Shown here: piece after piece, positions 25,891 to 37,189 of the stretch
How positions within the stretch are numbered: the stretch's first letter is position 1
Layout: every line of letters begins with the position of its first letter
Source of the DNA: Psococerastis gibbosa
Taxonomy: Eukaryota > Arthropoda > Insecta > Psocodea > Psocidae
Direction: 5' to 3'
Length of the DNA: 64,000 nt
Assembly: GCA_963971405.1 (NCBI GenBank)
Contig: OZ020484.1
Span: 41,252,770 to 41,316,769 of the forward strand
The notes under the pieces: generated by a model
What the model was told of the DNA's origin: nothing
The model's input: only the letters and a program-made list of their open reading frames with translations
Database searches by the model: none
Program-made: the position numbers and the translations under genes

Positions 25891-28800
25891 CTACTTTTGA
25901 AATGGCAGGGGCAAAAATTTGTTTACAGGGCCCAAATGCAGTTGTAAAATCCGTGAAAATACACGATGTAGTCTCATCGGAAAGCTAAACCGGACGACAA
26001 AACGTTTGTCGAAATCATTTTGCGGTGAAGACAACAATGTCATAGTCTTTTCCGCTTTTAAATTTGGTATATCATAACAAAACGGAGGTGTCTTGGGCCA
26101 TACGCTAGGTACTTGCAACAAAAGGGGAGGATCAGGCCACCGTTGCACATAGTTCAGCGGCTGTTCTGGGCCTAGACCTCGGGAAGCTGGATCAGCACCG
26201 TTAAATTGAGAGCCAATGAAACGCCAATCTTCAATTTTAGCTTTACTCAAAATAATTGGAATACAATTGGCCAAAAATAATTTCAGCTTAGTTACACCTA
26301 AGCGCAACCACGACAACACAATAGTGCTATCTGTGCAAAAATAGGTTCGCTGCATCGGTAATTCGTTAAGAAAATTCATACATCTGTATATATTAACGAG
26401 CAAATCAGCTGCCTGTAGCTCAGTTTTCGAGACTGTCAAGCGCGATTTGAATTTTGCGGGCATGGTTCTACCTTTTGCCCTCATCAGGGTCATAGTAGCG
26501 TGACCCTCATAAACACAACAAATATAAATGGCGACGCCATAGCCAGTAGACGAACTGTCTGAAAAGCAATATAGCTCAAGTTTTGGGCAACCAAAACAGT
26601 CTATTAGACGTGGAATACGTAGGCCTAATTCCTGTAAAAATGGAAGACCATCCATAAGAATTTGCCATTCTTTCCGCAAGTTTTCGTCGAAAACTGCATC
26701 CCAATCAATGCCAATTTCCCATAATTTGCAGAGAAAGTGTCTGGTTTTTCCAGTAAAAGTGGCAAGTAGTCCCATAATGTCATAACGACATGCAATAAAG
26801 CTTAGGACTCCGCGCTTGGTATATACATAATTAAACTCAGTGACTCGATACATAAAAATATCTTTCGCTGAAGTCCAAAATAGACCGAATACCTTAATTA
26901 CAGCCTTTTTGCCATGTAGATCAGTGTCTTCACATTGATCACGCGGTAGATTGAACAAAAGGCTGTGGTGTGAACTTCCAAATTTTTGGAGTTCAAAGCC
27001 ACCTTTGCGCAGCAAATCGTTGACAGCAAATCGGATTTCGTCATCGCTGCCGTCTAAACTGGTAATTAAATCTTCAACATATAGCTGAGTCAGCGAAATG
27101 TTGGTACCTCTTCGGAAATTAACGCTCTCGTCAGCAATGAACTGCTTTATAGTTCGCTGTGCTAAAAATGCACTAGGTGCCATGCTGAATAGCACACGAG
27201 TGAACTTAAGTTCCTCAGAACCACCATCAGGTGCAGGCCTCCACAAAATATGCTGATAACACCTATCAGCAGGAGCAATCACAACCTGATTGTACATTTT
27301 TCTAATGTCGGGTATCAAACCAACACTTCTTTCTTTGAAAGACAATAACTCATCGCAAATATCAGTTTGCAATGCTGGTCCCGTCAGCAATTGAGGATTC
27401 AGAGAGTTGCCATTCTTGTCGAGGCAACTGGCATTCATAACGGGCCGCAAACGAGTACAACTACTGGACCGTTTGATAACCGAATGATGAGGTAACATAT
27501 ACTTTGAAACGGTTCTAGCCTTTTCTAGAATACCGCTTTCAAGATAGTCAGCAAAAAAATTCCGATACAATTTAAATTTCTCGGGCTCCTTGCATAGCCC
27601 ACTTTCTAATGAAAGCAGACTCTTAAGGGGTGAAAAGTTATTTTTCACTAATGGGACAGCATTTGGCTTAAAGGGTAGTCGTACCTCATTTCTGCCGTCA
27701 GCTCTACATACTGTAGTTTGTGAGTAAATATCCTCAGCCAGCTGTTCATCAGCAGAAAGTGGTATGGACTTAGGACCTTCTCCAATCTCACATAACCGCT
27801 CAACATCCTCAGTTAAATCCTGGTCTACACTTAGACCTAAAAGTGACACGGAAGCTTCGTCAGCAGTCGTACTTCCCAGTAGCACGTAACCCAACTGAGT
27901 CCACTGCGCCGTTAGCCCACCCAACCTGAGTAGAGGCTTGGAATCGCTTAAAATAGAGGAGTAGACTCTGGCTCCCAGTAGAATGTCTACGTTAGCAGGT
28001 TTATAAAAAAGGGGATCAGCCAAGGCTATATCACCTAAATGGCCACTTATATCAGAAGTGACGGGTCGAGAAGGAAGATTCCCGCAGATTTGGGGAAGAA
28101 CCAAAGCCTCAATCTTTTGCTTAAAATGGGGATTAACAGTTGATTCAATGGTAAAGATAACCCTTCCTTTGGTCTTAGTTGTTCCGGCAATACCTCGAAT
28201 GAGAGTTTTGTCGTAAAACCGCTTGCAACCAAGTTGTGAAGCAGCCTTTTCTGTTATAAAACTAAGATGGCTTCCATTGTCAATTACAGTACGCATTGAA
28301 AACCCATGAATAGTGACTACAGCCGTAGCCAATAGAGCCTGTGGACCGGATGCCACCAATGCACTAGCTGGCTCCTCATAAGTTGTAGGAGTCTGGCGGT
28401 GCCCTAAAGAGGTACTATTGTTAGTAGGCCTTTGCTTTCGGTCCAAAGTAGAAGAACCGCCTTTGCGGCACAATAGACTATTGTGCTGATTATCTCCATC
28501 AGAGCAATTTCGACACAAAAATTCAACAGGGCATTCAGCGGCCGAATGCTGAGTGCTGTTGAGGCATTTTGCACACAATTTTATTTCTAAAGCTTTTTCC
28601 CATCGTTTGGGAACAGTCAGCTTCAAAAGTTGCTGACACCGGTATGCAGGATGGGACCCGTTGCAAACCGGGCATTTCTTGCTGATTGGACGCACTGCTT
28701 TACGAGCATTGGCAGAGTCCGCAGTGTCCACCAAAAGAGCTGATTTAGGCTTGAAAGTGCTTAGGCTAGCTTTCAAAGGTTTGGCTATAACCTTATCTAG

Positions 28801-29733
28801 GTCCGAAGCTTGTACCTTTGCCTGTAAAAATTTTATTAGGTCATGTACGTTGCATAACGCCTTAATATCTTTAAGTTGATGGTCAAATGCCCTACGGGTT
28901 TGAACATCAATTTTAGCGTAGAGCGCTTGAAAGAAGACAAATTCCGTTAAATCTGTAATTTGCATTTTATCTAATGCGCTAATTGAATTCCGATAAATCT
29001 GAATTAAATTGCTTAAATCAGAGCTGCTCCGCCCAGACGCAAGGGGAGAGCAATTGAGCATGTTGCTGACCATGGTCGATGCCTTAAGCCTTTTATTTTC
29101 AAAATGCGATTTTAAACAATTCAATGCCAAAGCGTAATTCGCATCGCATATTGGCAAGAACTCACTGATTAAGGCTTTGGCGTCATGCCCTAAGCTGCTT
29201 ATAAGGTAATGGAATTTAACGGTAGGTGTCCAAGACGCACTACTGTTGACTAAGCTGTCAAAAACTGCATACCACATGTCGAAATTGTGGCTTTCAAGAG
29301 TAGGGATTTCAATTGGCTTTAACAAGTTTGGGCCTAAGCCACAAACAGGGCCGGAACAGTTGGACACTGTTCCCTTATCCATGCCATCAATGGCCAAAAT
29401 CTGCACTTCATCACAAAGACAATAAAATTCCTCACGCTCCGCTTCAACCGATATGCGGCTGGAGGTGGAACTTCCGGAATTGATATCCATCAGTTCAGAC
29501 TCTATAGATTCGAATTGAGTGACCAATCCTTCAGCACGCTGAGATTTGATCTTTAGAGCTCCGGGCGTGAGAGATGTGGTGCATTTTAAATATGCTAAAA
29601 TTGACTTAACGTCATTAATAATCATTGACCGTTTGTCAAGCAAAATTTGTAGCCTACTACAATTAGACGCATCAGGGTCACTTCTAACGGTTCGCCTTCT
29701 TGTCGGTGCCATTTCCGCAATAAATGAACCCAC
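25891..29733 (-). CDS. BEL/Pao Gag-protease-RT-RNase H polyprotein, no integrase
   Basis: One open frame of 1280 codons without frameshift or stop. Residues about 20-340 are Gag-like. Cys/His knuckles follow at 354-366 (CPVCNGSHPAYRC), 387-401 and 407-422. The aspartic protease site is at 483-491 (VIDNGSHLS), with Asn where Ser or Thr is usual. The RT spans about 690-960: first catalytic Asp at 809 (LIPDIRKMYNQV), polymerase box YVED at 885-888, where the family has an Asp-Asp pair. RNase H carboxylates are all present: D1059 (FSDSSSTGYG), E1105, D1135 (CTDSTIVLSWL) and D1181 (ADPASRGL). The frame then ends after about 100 residues that show no integrase. The protein would copy RNA into DNA inside a Gag particle; whether this copy's RT is active is doubtful. 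The first Met is used as start; a second Met lies 7 codons on. Confidence 0.93.
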   Translation of the reverse strand: MGSFIAEMAPTRRRTVRSDPDASNCSRLQILLDKRSMIINDVKSILAYLKCTTSLTPGALKIKSQRAEGLVTQFESIESELMDINSGSSTSSRISVEAEREEFYCLCDEVQILAIDGMDKGTVSNCSGPVCGLGPNLLKPIEIPTLESHNFDMWYAVFDSLVNSSASWTPTVKFHYLISSLGHDAKALISEFLPICDANYALALNCLKSHFENKRLKASTMVSNMLNCSPLASGRSSSDLSNLIQIYRNSISALDKMQITDLTEFVFFQALYAKIDVQTRRAFDHQLKDIKALCNVHDLIKFLQAKVQASDLDKVIAKPLKASLSTFKPKSALLVDTADSANARKAVRPISKKCPVCNGSHPAYRCQQLLKLTVPKRWEKALEIKLCAKCLNSTQHSAAECPVEFLCRNCSDGDNQHNSLLCRKGGSSTLDRKQRPTNNSTSLGHRQTPTTYEEPASALVASGPQALLATAVVTIHGFSMRTVIDNGSHLSFITEKAASQLGCKRFYDKTLIRGIAGTTKTKGRVIFTIESTVNPHFKQKIEALVLPQICGNLPSRPVTSDISGHLGDIALADPLFYKPANVDILLGARVYSSILSDSKPLLRLGGLTAQWTQLGYVLLGSTTADEASVSLLGLSVDQDLTEDVERLCEIGEGPKSIPLSADEQLAEDIYSQTTVCRADGRNEVRLPFKPNAVPLVKNNFSPLKSLLSLESGLCKEPEKFKLYRNFFADYLESGILEKARTVSKYMLPHHSVIKRSSSCTRLRPVMNASCLDKNGNSLNPQLLTGPALQTDICDELLSFKERSVGLIPDIRKMYNQVVIAPADRCYQHILWRPAPDGGSEELKFTRVLFSMAPSAFLAQRTIKQFIADESVNFRRGTNISLTQLYVEDLITSLDGSDDEIRFAVNDLLRKGGFELQKFGSSHHSLLFNLPRDQCEDTDLHGKKAVIKVFGLFWTSAKDIFMYRVTEFNYVYTKRGVLSFIACRYDIMGLLATFTGKTRHFLCKLWEIGIDWDAVFDENLRKEWQILMDGLPFLQELGLRIPRLIDCFGCPKLELYCFSDSSSTGYGVAIYICCVYEGHATMTLMRAKGRTMPAKFKSRLTVSKTELQAADLLVNIYRCMNFLNELPMQRTYFCTDSTIVLSWLRLGVTKLKLFLANCIPIILSKAKIEDWRFIGSQFNGADPASRGLGPEQPLNYVQRWPDPPLLLQVPSVWPKTPPFCYDIPNLKAEKTMTLLSSPQNDFDKRFVVRFSFPMRLHRVFSRILQLHLGPVNKFLPLPFQK

Positions 29734-30284
29734 AATTCACAAAAGGGAACCTAACGGGACAGGCTATACTCGATCCCCTATTTGCACAACACAATGACTA
29801 TGACACCATAAATTGACCCAAATGTCAGTTCAATAATAGAAACCGTATAGTATCGGTACCATGTAATGGTGTCTTAACAATAAAGACCGTAAAACCTGCC
29901 AATTCCAAAAAAATCCCCCTAAAAGTATCTATTGAAAGAGGGTGACGAGAAGGTCAGATCCAGGTACCAGTCCTTGGGTAGTAATATCCCCACGACCAAT
30001 ATAACCATAACGGTTACCGTTATACCATGCTCTATAACATAGGCTACTACAGATTCTAATAGGCTCAATGCCAATAATTAAATATAAAATTATAATAAAA
30101 TATAATATTGTATTATATCGTAATGCCTACGAAAATAATAATATATCAACCTTATCTAAGAGCTGATAGTTGCGAATTGTTGCGCCAGGTATGTAAATGC
30201 AGAACTGGACAATAGCATAAAACAATCGGGGCTAGAAGTAAGGTGTAAAAAGACAAAAGAAAGAACTATTCAGATCGTAGGACC
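29734..30284 (-). other. 5' leader of the BEL/Pao element
   Basis: About 550 bp between the primer-binding-like site and the polyprotein start. No open frame of note; presumed untranslated leader and packaging region. Confidence 0.6.
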
Positions 30285-30303
30285 GATCCGGTTCGTTGGA
30301 CCA
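30285..30303 (-). promoter_or_regulatory. candidate tRNA primer-binding site of the BEL/Pao element
   Basis: One base inside the 5' LTR, the - strand reads TGGTCCAACGAACCGGATC. The initial TGG is what is expected for pairing with a tRNA 3' CCA end. I could not assign the primer tRNA. Confidence 0.6.
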
Positions 30304-30304
30304 A

Positions 30305-30938
30305 TGTGGTTTTCTGCGATAGCTCAGTACAATAAAATAAGTACCTAACTCACAACAGGGGCGTATCCTAATAAGCTAATAACTAAGAACTCCAAATTAC
30401 GCTCCTGAAGGTTTAGGTACCTATGAAATGAGAGTGGACTGTATGAAAATAATTATGAATTGGTAAGAAAATAAGAGAATAAGCCTACCGTACTCTGCTT
30501 ACTCGGTGGTGAAGGTGTAGTACAGTAGGTAGACCTATTATAAAATGTAATGTATAGTGTGGTGCTGTAAAGTGTCTGGGTGTATGTGTTTTGAGTGAAT
30601 AGGCTACGCTACTTATCTACTACCGGAGTCCGTGGCTTGCAAAGTATCCGCAGGAATCTCGGCAGGGGCGAGCACAATAAACACTGTTTAATATAAAGAA
30701 TAATAACACAAACAAGAAAACACTACAACCACAACTATAATAAATTAATGTAAATAACAATAGGTATATAATTAAATAAATATACAACCTATTGGAGCCG
30801 ATACAATATTGAGACTGAATTCACTAACTGTAAAATGCGGGGATGAGTACTTGTGTACCTACCCGATTTAGGGTAAGGTACCTGCGACAACAACCCGCAA
30901 CTATATTTAGCTTGTGCAATGCGAGGCATTCACGGACA
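30305..30938 (-). repeat. 5' LTR of the BEL/Pao element
   Basis: 634 bp, TGT...ACA termini on the + strand. It is identical by eye to the copy at 25018-25651. Because the element is on the - strand, this right-hand copy is the 5' LTR and would hold the promoter. Its right edge abuts the target duplication GGTTG. Confidence 0.95.
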
Positions 30939-31137
30939 GGTTGTAAGTGTTGTAGGGAAGTTGTTTCCGGCCGTTTTGTCACTGGATAATGAACTTGTTT
31001 GGGGATTAAGATGAACTTGTGGTGAAGCGTATGGAGTACTTTATCGGTCATATTGTAGAATCGAAAAACTGACCCATAATAAATAATTATACTTACGCTT
31101 ACGCAGTAGCTCTATAACCCATGGGCGGTTCAGCAGG

Positions 31138-31215
31138 CATGATCAACATTTCCCCATGCAGCACGGTCCTGGGCTTGGCGCCTCCATCCTCGTATTCCCA
31201 GCTGCCTGAAATCTA
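31138..31215 (-). pseudogene. LINE ORF end fragment
   Basis: The - strand reads FRQLGIRGWRRQAQDRAAW then GNVDHAC and a stop, again the G.RGWRRQAQDR..W pattern of a LINE C-terminus. It lies just right of the BEL/Pao element. Confidence 0.65.
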
Positions 31216-31272
31216 CGCTCACTCAACGCTAAGATGAGCCATACGGCACGGTAGAAATAAAATAAAAAAATT

Positions 31273-31432
31273 ACGGTAAGTTGACTGAGGCAAACTCTGC
31301 AAGTGTTAAGCGAACAGCAATACAATCTTACAAACGCTATATGGGATGCGGGCTTTCACATATACTCGTATCATGTGTAAGATGACAGTTGATCACGTAA
31401 CACTTGGACAGTATGACTCAGTCAACTTACCG
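31273..31432. mobile_element. short inverted-repeat MITE
   Basis: Ends ACGGTAAGTTGACTGAG and CTCAGTCAACTTACCGT are perfect inverse copies; inner parts (AAGTGTTA / TAACACTT) also pair. A relative lies at about 44389-44660. Confidence 0.75.
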
Positions 31433-32389
31433 TGATATTTCTGCTGTGACGTATGATTCACAATACTGACCAACGTTGACCATTTTCGGCCGTCTTATGA
31501 CCCTAGAGGTTTTTTGGAATTACAATTACTGGCACTATCGCATTAGGTAAGTAGCCTACCCTATTAGTTCCCTCAGGTTCAGCGTTTACCGAAGGGAGTT
31601 AAACTGTAAAAAACTGGGATAAATAACTGAAAAGCCTCTCCCCACTCGGCAATGTTGGTATTTTTGGTTTCTGATACCAAAATCAAATTTGAACTGCTAA
31701 ATCAACGTTCATCTTCACCATTTCTCAAACTTTAAGCAAACAACACCCAAAAAAAACCTTCGGAGGCACGTCTTTCATTCGAAACTCAAAGTTAAAAAGC
31801 TTAAGCTGGCATTCAGTTGCAGAATTTGATGTCATTGTCAGCTAGACAATAATTAATTATTCCTCCAGCTCGACAAAAGCTATTACGCTCTCCAACTATG
31901 TTTCGCTAAATGCCCCAGGAGCAGTCATTACTGAAGCATTGTAAGTTTGGGGTGCTGTAAGCAAGAGACGCGACAATTACATCGTCTCCTTAAGACCAGC
32001 AGGTTCACGTTCCATCTGTAAAGGCTGAAAAGTAGTTGCTTTTGCTTCTGGCATTCGGAAAATCTGCTTAGCAGAAGAGCATTGCGAATCTTTCTTTGTG
32101 TTTTCAGTGCTCTCGAAAGCTCTTTGTCAGATTTGACGAGTGGAGGACCTATGTTTAATCTTTGCTGTCGTCGTCTTTTTGACAACTCTTCCGGGCCTTT
32201 TCATTGTTCCTCTTAGACTAGTTTCCATGGAAATTTTAATTTTCTAATATTTTCGCAGACTTGAGGGTGTTCTTCAATAGAGCAAAATATTAGGATGATC
32301 TCATTTGGGGGGAGGGGGGGGGGGAGATCAACGATATGTGGGGTTTCATGTCACTTTTCATTTAAATATAAATATAAATAATCTAAATT

Positions 32390-32635
32390 CAGAGTAGAAT
32401 ACAAGAGCGATGAGCCAATCGACCAGAAACCATCAGTCCTCCTCAGGACTACGCCTGATGATCCACTCCCGAAACGTCGCCCCTTTCCCCTGACAATGGG
32501 CTGCGCCCTAATCGTTCGGTGACTATGAGACCCATGCCTCTAATGACTATTAACACAACAGGCAATGTAAGTCAAACTAACCCTTTGTTTAATAGTATTA
32601 CACCATTGCCATTAACCTTTACATATAGACTGTGA
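32390..32635 (-). repeat. dispersed repeat, uninterrupted relative of the repeat at about 7790-8340
   Basis: It contains CAGAGTAGAATACAAGAGC, CAGTCCTCCTCAGGACTACG, GCCTGATGAT and, at its right, AACACAACAGGCAATGTAAG plus TCAAACTAACCCTTTG. The same phrases flank the hAT MITE at 7887-8265. The AACACAACAGG...CTAACCC part also recurs near 54300-54430. Confidence 0.6.
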
Positions 32636-33185
32636 AACCAGAAAATAGGAAATAAAATAATCCTAACATCATAATTTCTCTTTTTTCGCCCCCCAGAGAA
32701 GTATAAATTTCCCACCGTCACGCATTACAAGCGCTATCTGTCGGGGTAGCAGTGAACCATGTAAAAGTTGACAAGGCGGAGGGGGGGGGGGTGGTAGGTG
32801 GGGGAGGAAGAGGGGGAACCTCATTTGGGGATGAAAAAACCCCACGATTGTGCATGCTGAATAACAGTATAACGTATTGCTCGCGTATATAAATTATTAT
32901 TATAGCCTTCGTCCATTTGAATATGAAAACTAATTTGCATTCATGAGCTTCTGTTTACTGGTTATTATTTGTACTTCTTTCCAGCCATTGTTCTGTGACG
33001 TGAACTTCTCCCTCAAGCCCTTCCTTGTTGGCCATTGTTTTGAAAGTAATTTTCCGGCGCTTGTGCTTTTACATTTGCTCTGGTGTTTTTATTGTTATTC
33101 ATATCATATTCTACTGTGTGGCCATTTTTTGGCGTGCCCGAATGTCCCATCTCTCCTACATAGAACTCTATTTTTTCGGTTAAAA

Positions 33186-33262
33186 CGAGGAGGTTATCTC
33201 TTCGACCAAAAATAATTTAATGGCAGTGTTATATATACCATATAAATAGCAATATAATAGAA
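33186..33262 (+). mobile_element. SINE family B 3' fragment
   Basis: GAGGAGGTTATCTCTTCGACC with AATTTAATGGCAG and ATATATACCATATAAATAGC, matching the 37379-37480 3' part. Confidence 0.55.
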
Positions 33263-34126
33263 CACTATGCTTCACCATGTGAGAATTATTTGGGGTCTGA
33301 ATACCATGTCCTAATAATATAATATGGCTCCTGCAATCGTGAAATACAATGCTATAAAATGACTCATCCTAAAATCACGCAAAAGTCGAAAGCAATTTTT
33401 TGAAGTAGTTGACTTGTTTTGCGACGACTAAATTATAGAAAAGTCACATAAAAGGGGGGTAGGTACTTTGAATGTGAACTTCATGTATTATTCGTAAGAC
33501 TGAGCAAATAAATGCTCGAGACTTTCAAATGTCGAGACAGTTTCTCTGACAATCCGGCAAGAAGCACGGCTTATAATTTATACATGACGTTGCCTGTCCA
33601 TGTCGAATATCTGCTATAGATTCTCGATATCGGCCGTCAATAAAATTGTTATTTGTGACTGCACTAGCGATGCGTACTGTATGTTGCTTTATTTTATTTC
33701 CAATCTTCATTCTCCCAACATGGCTGATAGGCATTAGGGCTCTATATTAGACAGGTATTGTCATCCGCCATTTTTTATCCATTATAAGCCTGGTGTATAA
33801 GCCAAGCATTGGGAGTTTACCCATTTATTATTAGAAATTTATCGTTGTTTATTAATTTTTATTTAAAAAACGTCCTACCAATTAGGGTAGTGTTTAATGA
33901 AAAAATAATAAAACATGTTTTCGTTTTTTTTAAATCCTTTGCATTTCTTAAAAATAATTACAATACTTGCCATATAGGAAATATAGGATAAAAAATGGCG
34001 GATGACAATACCCGGGTATATAATGCCTTAATAGGCATGCATTATATCGCCACCATCCTTAGTAGTGGTAAAGGTTGTTGGTTCGAGTCCCACACTTGCT
34101 ACATTTTCCGGCCATGTTTCGTAGGG

Positions 34127-34590
34127 TGTTAGATGTGTCGATATCCTATCGACACATTGCTTTATGCTCTTATGCTTGGTAGAGCCGCCATTTTTCTGAT
34201 TGCTCAAGAGGAATGAAAAAAGGTGGGAAGCATTGAAATGCCTTTTTTATCACAAAGCTGAAGTTAATAAGATCCTAGACAGTGACAAGACACGAGCCTG
34301 CAATCTTTGGAGAAACGGCGGCTCTAAATAAATAAATAAATATCGACTTTTTTTGTTGTTCTATTACTGAGCCAACCTAGTGGAGTTAGGGCTATAAGCC
34401 CTCTCTTACACTCAATTAGGAAAGCCCGGGACCGCCTGCTTTACATGCCCTCCGAAGCATGGCCAGAAAATATAGCAAGTGTAGGACTCGAACCAACAAC
34501 CTTTCGGGTGAAAGTTGGAGTCCGTTCCACTACACTATTGAGCATAAGACTCAAAAACAATGTGTTGATATCCTATCGACACATCTAACA
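34127..34590. mobile_element. inverted-repeat element inserted in a SINE
   Basis: 464 bp including a later SINE. The ends are TGTTAGATGTGTCGATA and its inverse; arms run about 33 bp with a palindromic GATATCCTATC stretch. It interrupts the + strand SINE at its GGAGGGCATG segment: GTAGGG precedes the left end and GAGGGCATG follows the right end, so the duplication is about 5 bp (TAGGG/GAGGG). Confidence 0.8.
34335..34545 (-). mobile_element. tRNA-derived SINE, family A, nested inside another element
   Basis: Family A copy with B-box GGTTCGAGTCC on the - strand. It lies within the inverted-repeat element 34127-34590, which itself splits a family A SINE on the + strand. Confidence 0.85.
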
Positions 34591-34786
34591 GAGGGCATGT
34601 AAAATAGGCGGTCCCGGGTCTTTTTAGTTGAGTGTAAAAGTGGGCTTTATAGCCCTAACTCCGCTAGGTTGGCTTAGTAATAGAACAAGAAAAGTCAATA
34701 TTTATTATTTACTATTATTATTTATCCTTGCAAAATAAAAGTGGAAGTTTCTACAAATAGTAAGTAGTTACTTAATCTAAATATTA

Positions 34787-35411
34787 TACCGTAAAACCGC
34801 CTAAATTGGGTCAATTTTCAGTGAATTTTTCAACTCTTGAAATTGTTTGTTGTAATATTTCAGTTATTGACGTTAATACATAGAAGCACGCACACGAGAT
34901 TTATCAGGAGTGTAGTTTTTCGAATGGAATGGTCCCACTAAGAATAAAAAATTAAAAAGACTGACCCAATTTGGACTCTAAGGGTGGGTAATTTGGGTCA
35001 CTGAAAGAACCCATTCTTAACTAGTGCCCTCCCTCTTGTACCACAGTTAAGCGCTACGCGTCTCATTTAGGTTACTCTTAAAACTATTCGAGAATGTCCA
35101 AATAAACATTATTCAATAATATTAGCGGCAAAACTGGATAGCTTTTCTCAGTAATTGCCTACAACTGAAGTTTTTTCCGGGTTTTTGGAATTCAAATATT
35201 TCAAATTTAACTAGGAATTAAAATAAACTAACTTGCCATTACAGAAGTGCCTCACTTTTGCCTAAATTATTTACTTTAGTTATTGTACTGTGTTTACAGA
35301 CATCAACATCGCCATGATGCTTGTCGGTGGTTCTAGAATAACTTTTTTTTAACATTTTAGCGCGCTGACCCATAATACACTCTCTGACCCAATATAGGCG
35401 GTTTGACGGTA
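34787..35411. mobile_element. 625-bp inverted-repeat element
   Basis: Arms of 27 bp: TACCGTAAAACCGCCTAAAT and the inverse of TACCGTCAAACCGCCTATAT, both running into TTGGGTCA. A further TTGGGTCA motif lies inside near 34972 and 35012. The TA at each end could be part of the arms or a TA target. Confidence 0.75.
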
Positions 35412-37189
35412 CTACATACACAATACTTAGCCTACCGTACATACATGGTCTGTATTAATTACATGCAGTACGAAACAATGCAATTAAAAACCTTCTCACA
35501 ACCCCCACCACATCAATTAAAATTGGTTTAAGACATACTGTTCCGGTCCAAAAAACGGCTGTAACTTTTTATTTTAAATTTAATACAAAGCCATCAAAAG
35601 CGATATTCAACTAAGTTGTCTCTGGCCCTAATCTCGCTGTATTATTCTTTATTCAATAGAGACGTTATTATTATTACTATTATTATTTTGGAGTGACGCC
35701 CCTAACGCAGCATTCATTTTATTATATATATCATTTAGCACTATGGTAATAATATTTATAGGCAGCTAGTAACTGAAGCCTTTTCACTTGGCGTGTACGA
35801 ATCACCTGGTGTTACAATTCAACTTTTCACAAAGTAAGCTGAAAATTGAAAGTTGTGAAAGTTTGTAAAATAGAGAATAATTCCTACCTGAACAGTGTAA
35901 TTTATCACATAACGTCACACACTACGTATTTTCACCCTTTCAACGCGGTGACTTATTTCTATTTTTTATGTTTAGGAGTAAAGCGATTTTTCAAATCTGA
36001 AATTTCACCGCGTCATTGTAGAAACGACAGTTTAAGGATAATTAATTGTGCTGTGAAAATTGAAAAGGGGTAAGTTTTAGTTGGATGGCCGTTCTGAAGC
36101 TGAAAATTAAAGACATTGCACATATTATGTACTGTAGAGTTGTAATACTGTACGTTACCGTATGTAATGACTGACTCTGACTTTTAGCTATGTAATAATG
36201 TTACTAGAGTGGAAGAAGTAGAATACAAAATAATTGTATACACATACGGTGGTAGTAAATTACTGTACTTCTACAGGTTATGTAGGTGCTTTTACAAAAC
36301 CTAACATCTTTATGAATCTGATAATTTACTACACATCCATTATTGAGAACCTATTGTATGGTCTCATACATATTGGGCAAACCTGTTGTACAATATATAT
36401 AATTTACTGCCTTGGTATAATAAAAATAGCTCGCAAGTTGACAAAATTACTGAAAGGGTAATACATTTTTAGGCAAATTCAAATCTTCTTGAATGTACTG
36501 TGGTCAACAATAGTCGTCGGACACATCTTCTTCTTTAACGAAATTGTTTGTACCTCTTTCTAGGGACTCTTAATCTCTGCCATTTGCACGATTTTTCGCT
36601 TGGGCATGAGTTAAACTCTGGAGCTTATATAGAGCCAAGCCTTCGCGTTTGAACTTGCTATGATATTAATGAGGGGGTCTAAAGAGAGAAGACGCTCTCA
36701 ACATTGTTGTCTGTCTAGAAACGCCTTGAGGACAAAGGCGACGTAGAATTCAAAGTAAGTTCCTCGTATTCTGGTACATGGTCATAGAGGCCATCCAAAA
36801 TAGCAGTATATCGGATGGACAATGGTTTCAGGTTGCTGCAAGTCGAGCACCGATAAGGAAATTTTTGAAATAAATTTACTTTACTTTACTTTTTTAGCTG
36901 TGCTCAATGGCAACTTCCATTACAAAAAAGTCACCACTAGAGCAAACATGAAGCAAAAAGACAGACAGGGCATTGTACCTGTTTGAATCAAAGTTGGAAT
37001 TAGTGAAAACGTTGGGAAAGGCTCATTGTCATCTCTCCAGTGAACCTCTTCAACGGTCTGTCTGCTGTCACATCAATCATTCAAATCATCTGAAGTGCCT
37101 GTTGAAATCGACTTATTTCAATTAGTAATTTGAAAGCATAGTAGATTTTTCTTAATATTACTCGTGCAATTTAGGGAGACAATAAAATG
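35412..37189. other. no recognisable gene; possible LINE tail
   Basis: The only hint is a TTTACTTTACTTTACTTTT tail at about 36877-36896 that could end a retroelement running from about 36540. No coding motif seen. Confidence 0.4.

Larger units (their letters stand above)
25018..30938 (-). mobile_element. BEL/Pao LTR retrotransposon lacking integrase
   Basis: The 5.92-kb element reads right to left. Its 634-bp LTRs start TGT and end ACA and appear identical when read side by side. Both outer flanks carry GGTTG (25013-25017 and 30939-30943), a 5-bp target duplication usual for BEL/Pao. Between the LTRs lie a short leader, a primer-binding-like site and one 1280-codon frame with Gag, zinc-knuckle, aspartic protease, RT and RNase H parts. 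No integrase zinc finger or DDE core follows; only 239 bp separate the stop from the 3' LTR. Family members normally carry integrase after RNase H, so this copy looks like an internal-deletion derivative that would need integrase from elsewhere. Identical LTRs imply recent insertion. Confidence 0.95.
34050..34735 (+). mobile_element. tRNA-derived SINE, family A, split in two
   Basis: The head lies at 34050-34126 (GTAGTGGTAAAGG, GGTTCGAGTCC, CGGCCATGTTTCG). Body and tail resume at 34591-34735 (GAGGGCATGTAAAATAGGCGG ... TTGGCTTAGTAATAGAACAA ... TATTTATT). The rest is the inserted element at 34127-34590. Confidence 0.85.
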
